A DNA stretch of 12,483 nt, from positions 1 through 12,483 of the forward strand of contig JAZUMG010000009.1 of NCBI GenBank assembly GCA_045603545.1, read 5' to 3'. The notes beneath the pieces are model-generated. The model ran no database searches and was not told the DNA's origin. It saw nothing but the letters and a program-made list of their open reading frames with translations. Of this stretch, positions 12,287-12,483 are shown piece by piece. Made by a program: the position numbers and the translations under genes. How positions within the stretch are numbered: position 1 is the stretch's first letter; each line of letters begins with the position of its first letter. This stretch comes from CAAGNP01 sp045603545. GTDB lineage: Bacteria; Bacteroidota; Bacteroidia; Bacteroidales; UBA932.

Positions 12287-12353
12287 GGTTTCACCGGGAG
12301 GATAGTAGGGATTGCGGAGGCGTGTCCACCCCCGGACACGGGCGAGGCCACTG
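12287..12353. other. GC-rich block with hairpin, unassigned
   Basis: A sharply GC-rich stretch inside AT-rich DNA. CGTGTCC (12321-12327) and GGACACG (12334-12340) form a 7-bp stem around ACCCCC. Short open frames cross it on both strands (one plus-strand frame stops at 12353, one minus-strand frame at 12265), but none has a convincing start or a family I know. It may be a remnant of a gene end or a structured RNA. Confidence 0.4.
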
Positions 12354-12366
12354 AAAAACTATACGA

Positions 12367-12406
12367 AAGACATTGTCTTGTAATCAAGATAGTGTCTTCT
12401 TTTTTT
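12367..12406 (+). terminator. Rho-independent terminator
   Basis: GACATTGTCTTG (12369-12380) pairs with CAAGATAGTGTC (12385-12396) over 12 positions (two G-U), with loop TAAT; two more A-T pairs extend it, followed by TTCTTTTTTT. It ends whatever plus-strand transcript crosses 12270-12360. Confidence 0.75.
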
Positions 12407-12435
12407 GCTTATCTGATAAAGTTTTTGTATCTTTA
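12404..12435 (+). promoter_or_regulatory. Probable promoter of a gene starting at the right edge
   Basis: TTTG (12404-12407) and TATCTTTA (12428-12435), 20 bases apart, fit the Bacteroidota promoter with one mismatch in the last base. The -33 box overlaps the T-tract of the preceding terminator. An ATG follows at 12457. Confidence 0.5.
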
Positions 12436-12456
12436 AGTATTGATATACAATAGGTT

Positions 12457-12483
12457 ATGCTTAACACTCAAGGGGAAATAAAG
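12457..12483 (+). CDS. Possible start of a gene running off the right edge
   Basis: ATG at 12457 opens a frame (MLNTQGEIK) that is still open at the window end. The support is its position 21 bases after a promoter-like -7 box. Nine residues are too few for identification; an alternative is that AAGGGGA at 12470-12476 is the ribosome site of a start just beyond the window. Confidence 0.3.

Noticed and set aside
12347..12353. GCCACTG resembling a cobalamin-riboswitch B12 box
   Set aside because: The other conserved cobalamin riboswitch blocks are missing and no B12-related gene follows; a 7-base match alone is weak.
9874..12483. CRISPR array
   Set aside because: The repeats in the accessory region are isolated inverted or paired motifs with unequal spacing, not a regular repeat-spacer series, and no cas gene is present.

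Overview
The window looks like a chromosomal segment of a member of the Bacteroidota, probably order Bacteroidales. The reasons are the gene set (a tightly packed parA-parB-DUF5683-lytic transglycosylase cluster, and a ComEA-related outer-membrane barrel with a terminal Phe), several promoters of the Bacteroidota type (TTTG, about 19 bases, TAnnTTTG), weak or absent Shine-Dalgarno sequences, and a Bacteroides-type tyrosine recombinase. I cannot name a genus from the sequence alone.

Layout. Positions 1-8400 are housekeeping and moderately GC-rich. They hold the 3' part of an outer-membrane barrel gene (+), then a four-gene minus-strand unit transcribed parA -> parB -> DUF5683 protein -> LysM lytic transglycosylase (gaps of 6, 5 and 8 bases). 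A divergent promoter region at 5549-5646 is followed by a diacylglycerol-kinase-family lipid kinase (+). The convergent minus-strand gene is a PriA homologue in which all the ATPase motifs I can place, and the zinc-binding cysteines, appear degraded or missing. A tRNA-Phe(GAA) with its own promoter and a terminator closes this part.

Positions 8490-12483 are accessory and more AT-rich. The tRNA-Phe is followed by inverted repeats and a tyrosine integrase gene that carries an in-frame TAA and has lost its catalytic C-terminus, so it is the remnant of an element that probably entered at the tRNA. Next come two small minus-strand genes of unknown function (107 and 66 aa) separated by strong inverted repeats. 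Then comes an apparently intact IS110-family transposase (331 aa, minus strand). The right 590 bases have no full gene but are rich in hairpins.

The most interesting parts are (a) the PriA with a dead-looking motor and a 17-residue tandem repeat in its linker, and (b) the non-coding DNA upstream of the IS110 transposase. The latter contains a hairpin with two unpaired internal strands, the architecture expected of an IS110 bridge RNA. One of those strands repeats an 8-9 base motif also found next to the transposase stop codon and again about 260 bases upstream of its start. The sequence suggests this reading but does not prove it.
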